Part shown: positions 63,792-64,000 of the stretch, in pieces
Layout of the letters: each line of letters begins with the position of its first letter
How positions within the stretch are numbered: the stretch's first letter is position 1
Source of the DNA: Bog-473 sp963850095
GTDB lineage: Bacteria > Actinomycetota > Acidimicrobiia > Acidimicrobiales > RAAP-2
Assembly: GCA_963850095.1 (NCBI GenBank)
Contig: CAWKJX010000012.1
Location: 62,001-126,000, forward strand
Direction: 5' to 3'
Length of the DNA stretch: 64,000 bases
Notes under the pieces: model-generated
The model's database searches: none
What the model saw: only the letters and a program-made list of their open reading frames with translations
Told to the model about the DNA's origin: nothing
Translations under genes and position numbers: made by a program

Positions 63792-64000
63792 TCAGCCCCC
63801 GAACTCGGCCAGCACCTTCTTGGGCGCCCGGCGCCGCCACGACTCCGTGAGCAGCTCGCGCACCAGGGCGGACGTGGCCCGGCGCAGGACGACGCGGCAG
63901 CCCGCCAACTTCTTGCCCCACCACAGTTCCTCGACGGCGCCGGGGAACTCGGCGCAGTAGGCCGCCACCTCGTCGGCCTCGAGGAAGACGTGCACGTGAC
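63792..64000 (-). CDS. MmcQ/YjbR family DNA-binding-like protein, C-terminal end (partial)
   Basis: The last 68 codons of a gene that starts beyond the right edge. FLEADEVAAYCAEFPGAVEE is followed by LWWGKKLAGCRVVLRRATSA and LVRELLTESWRRRAPKKVLA, ending EFGG. The final helix L-x-x-x-S-W-x-x-x-A-P-K-K motif is typical of MmcQ/YjbR proteins (CyaY-like fold), where basic residues may contact DNA. The stop faces that of acnA six bases away. The tail lacks the common K-L-x-x-E-Y end. The function is not known. Confidence 0.6.
   Translation of the reverse strand, partial: HVHVFLEADEVAAYCAEFPGAVEELWWGKKLAGCRVVLRRATSALVRELLTESWRRRAPKKVLAEFGG

Overview
The window is high-GC, gene-dense DNA from an actinobacterium. 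Acidimicrobiia is my best guess. It rests on the style of the genes rather than a marker gene: many GTG starts, short or no leaders, 4-base stop/start overlaps, a DUF3151 gene, an actinobacterial DyP peroxidase, and Gly-Tyr-Trp propeller repeats. There is no rRNA, convincing tRNA, CRISPR array, integrase or phage module. The sequence behaves like a chromosomal stretch of core and catabolic genes. The only transposon trace is one decayed IS110 fragment.

Layout. 1-2500: end of a ketopantoate reductase, then an ECF sigma factor overlapping a membrane-anchored propeller-like protein. 2500-5000: two-gene DrrAB-type ABC exporter, divergent from its probable TetR regulator. 5000-9200: zinc-free oxidoreductase, a broken P450, a membrane-anchored unknown and a methyltransferase. 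9200-14300: methionine/sulfur block (CoA-binding protein, MetY, flavin monooxygenase, OsmC-like protein, MetX). 14300-18450: FtsX-like permease framed by two tRNA-T-loop-like boxes, then a TPR (TTC38-like) protein. 18550-24400: peptide ABC transporter in which one permease and both ATPases are fused in one chain. 24900-29830: glycan operon (GT4, alpha-helical GH-like protein, GH130 phosphorylase, 43-residue basic protein, GT4). 30000-34700: DyP peroxidase carrying an encapsulin cargo tag, methyltransferase, two SDRs and a SnoaL-like protein. 35200-38200: MscS channel, MFS exporter, flavin reductase. 38250-40700: ArsR-SRPBCC operon, then a scrap zone (VOC remnant, headless hydrolase, IS110 fragment). 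40700-48220: two thioesterases, DUF3151, class III cyclase, MarR plus a heterodimeric ABC exporter. 48350-55480: methyltransferase, PaaX divergent from a fatty-acid desaturase, LigB-type dioxygenase, DUF2461, SLC13/ArsB-like permease, tandem ABM-like protein, HSL-type esterase. 55500-64000: SDR, arginyl-tRNA synthetase, CrtC-like lipocalin, FmdB zinc ribbon, GYW-repeat/CHAP secreted protein, aconitase A, and the end of a YjbR-like gene.

Many genes, including the normally essential argS and acnA, are broken by single-base frameshifts, nearly all of them +1 insertions. I think most are consensus errors in the sequence. Start-to-stop spans are therefore given for the repaired genes, with the break positions stated. 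The P450, VOC, hydrolase and IS110 pieces are missing whole segments and look truly degraded.

The most interesting biology is the DyP peroxidase with an encapsulin-loading tail but no shell gene beside it, the permease-ATPase-ATPase fusion, the GH130/GT4 operon with its tiny basic protein, and several very clear palindromic operators at autoregulated promoters (TetR, ArsR, MarR, PaaX).
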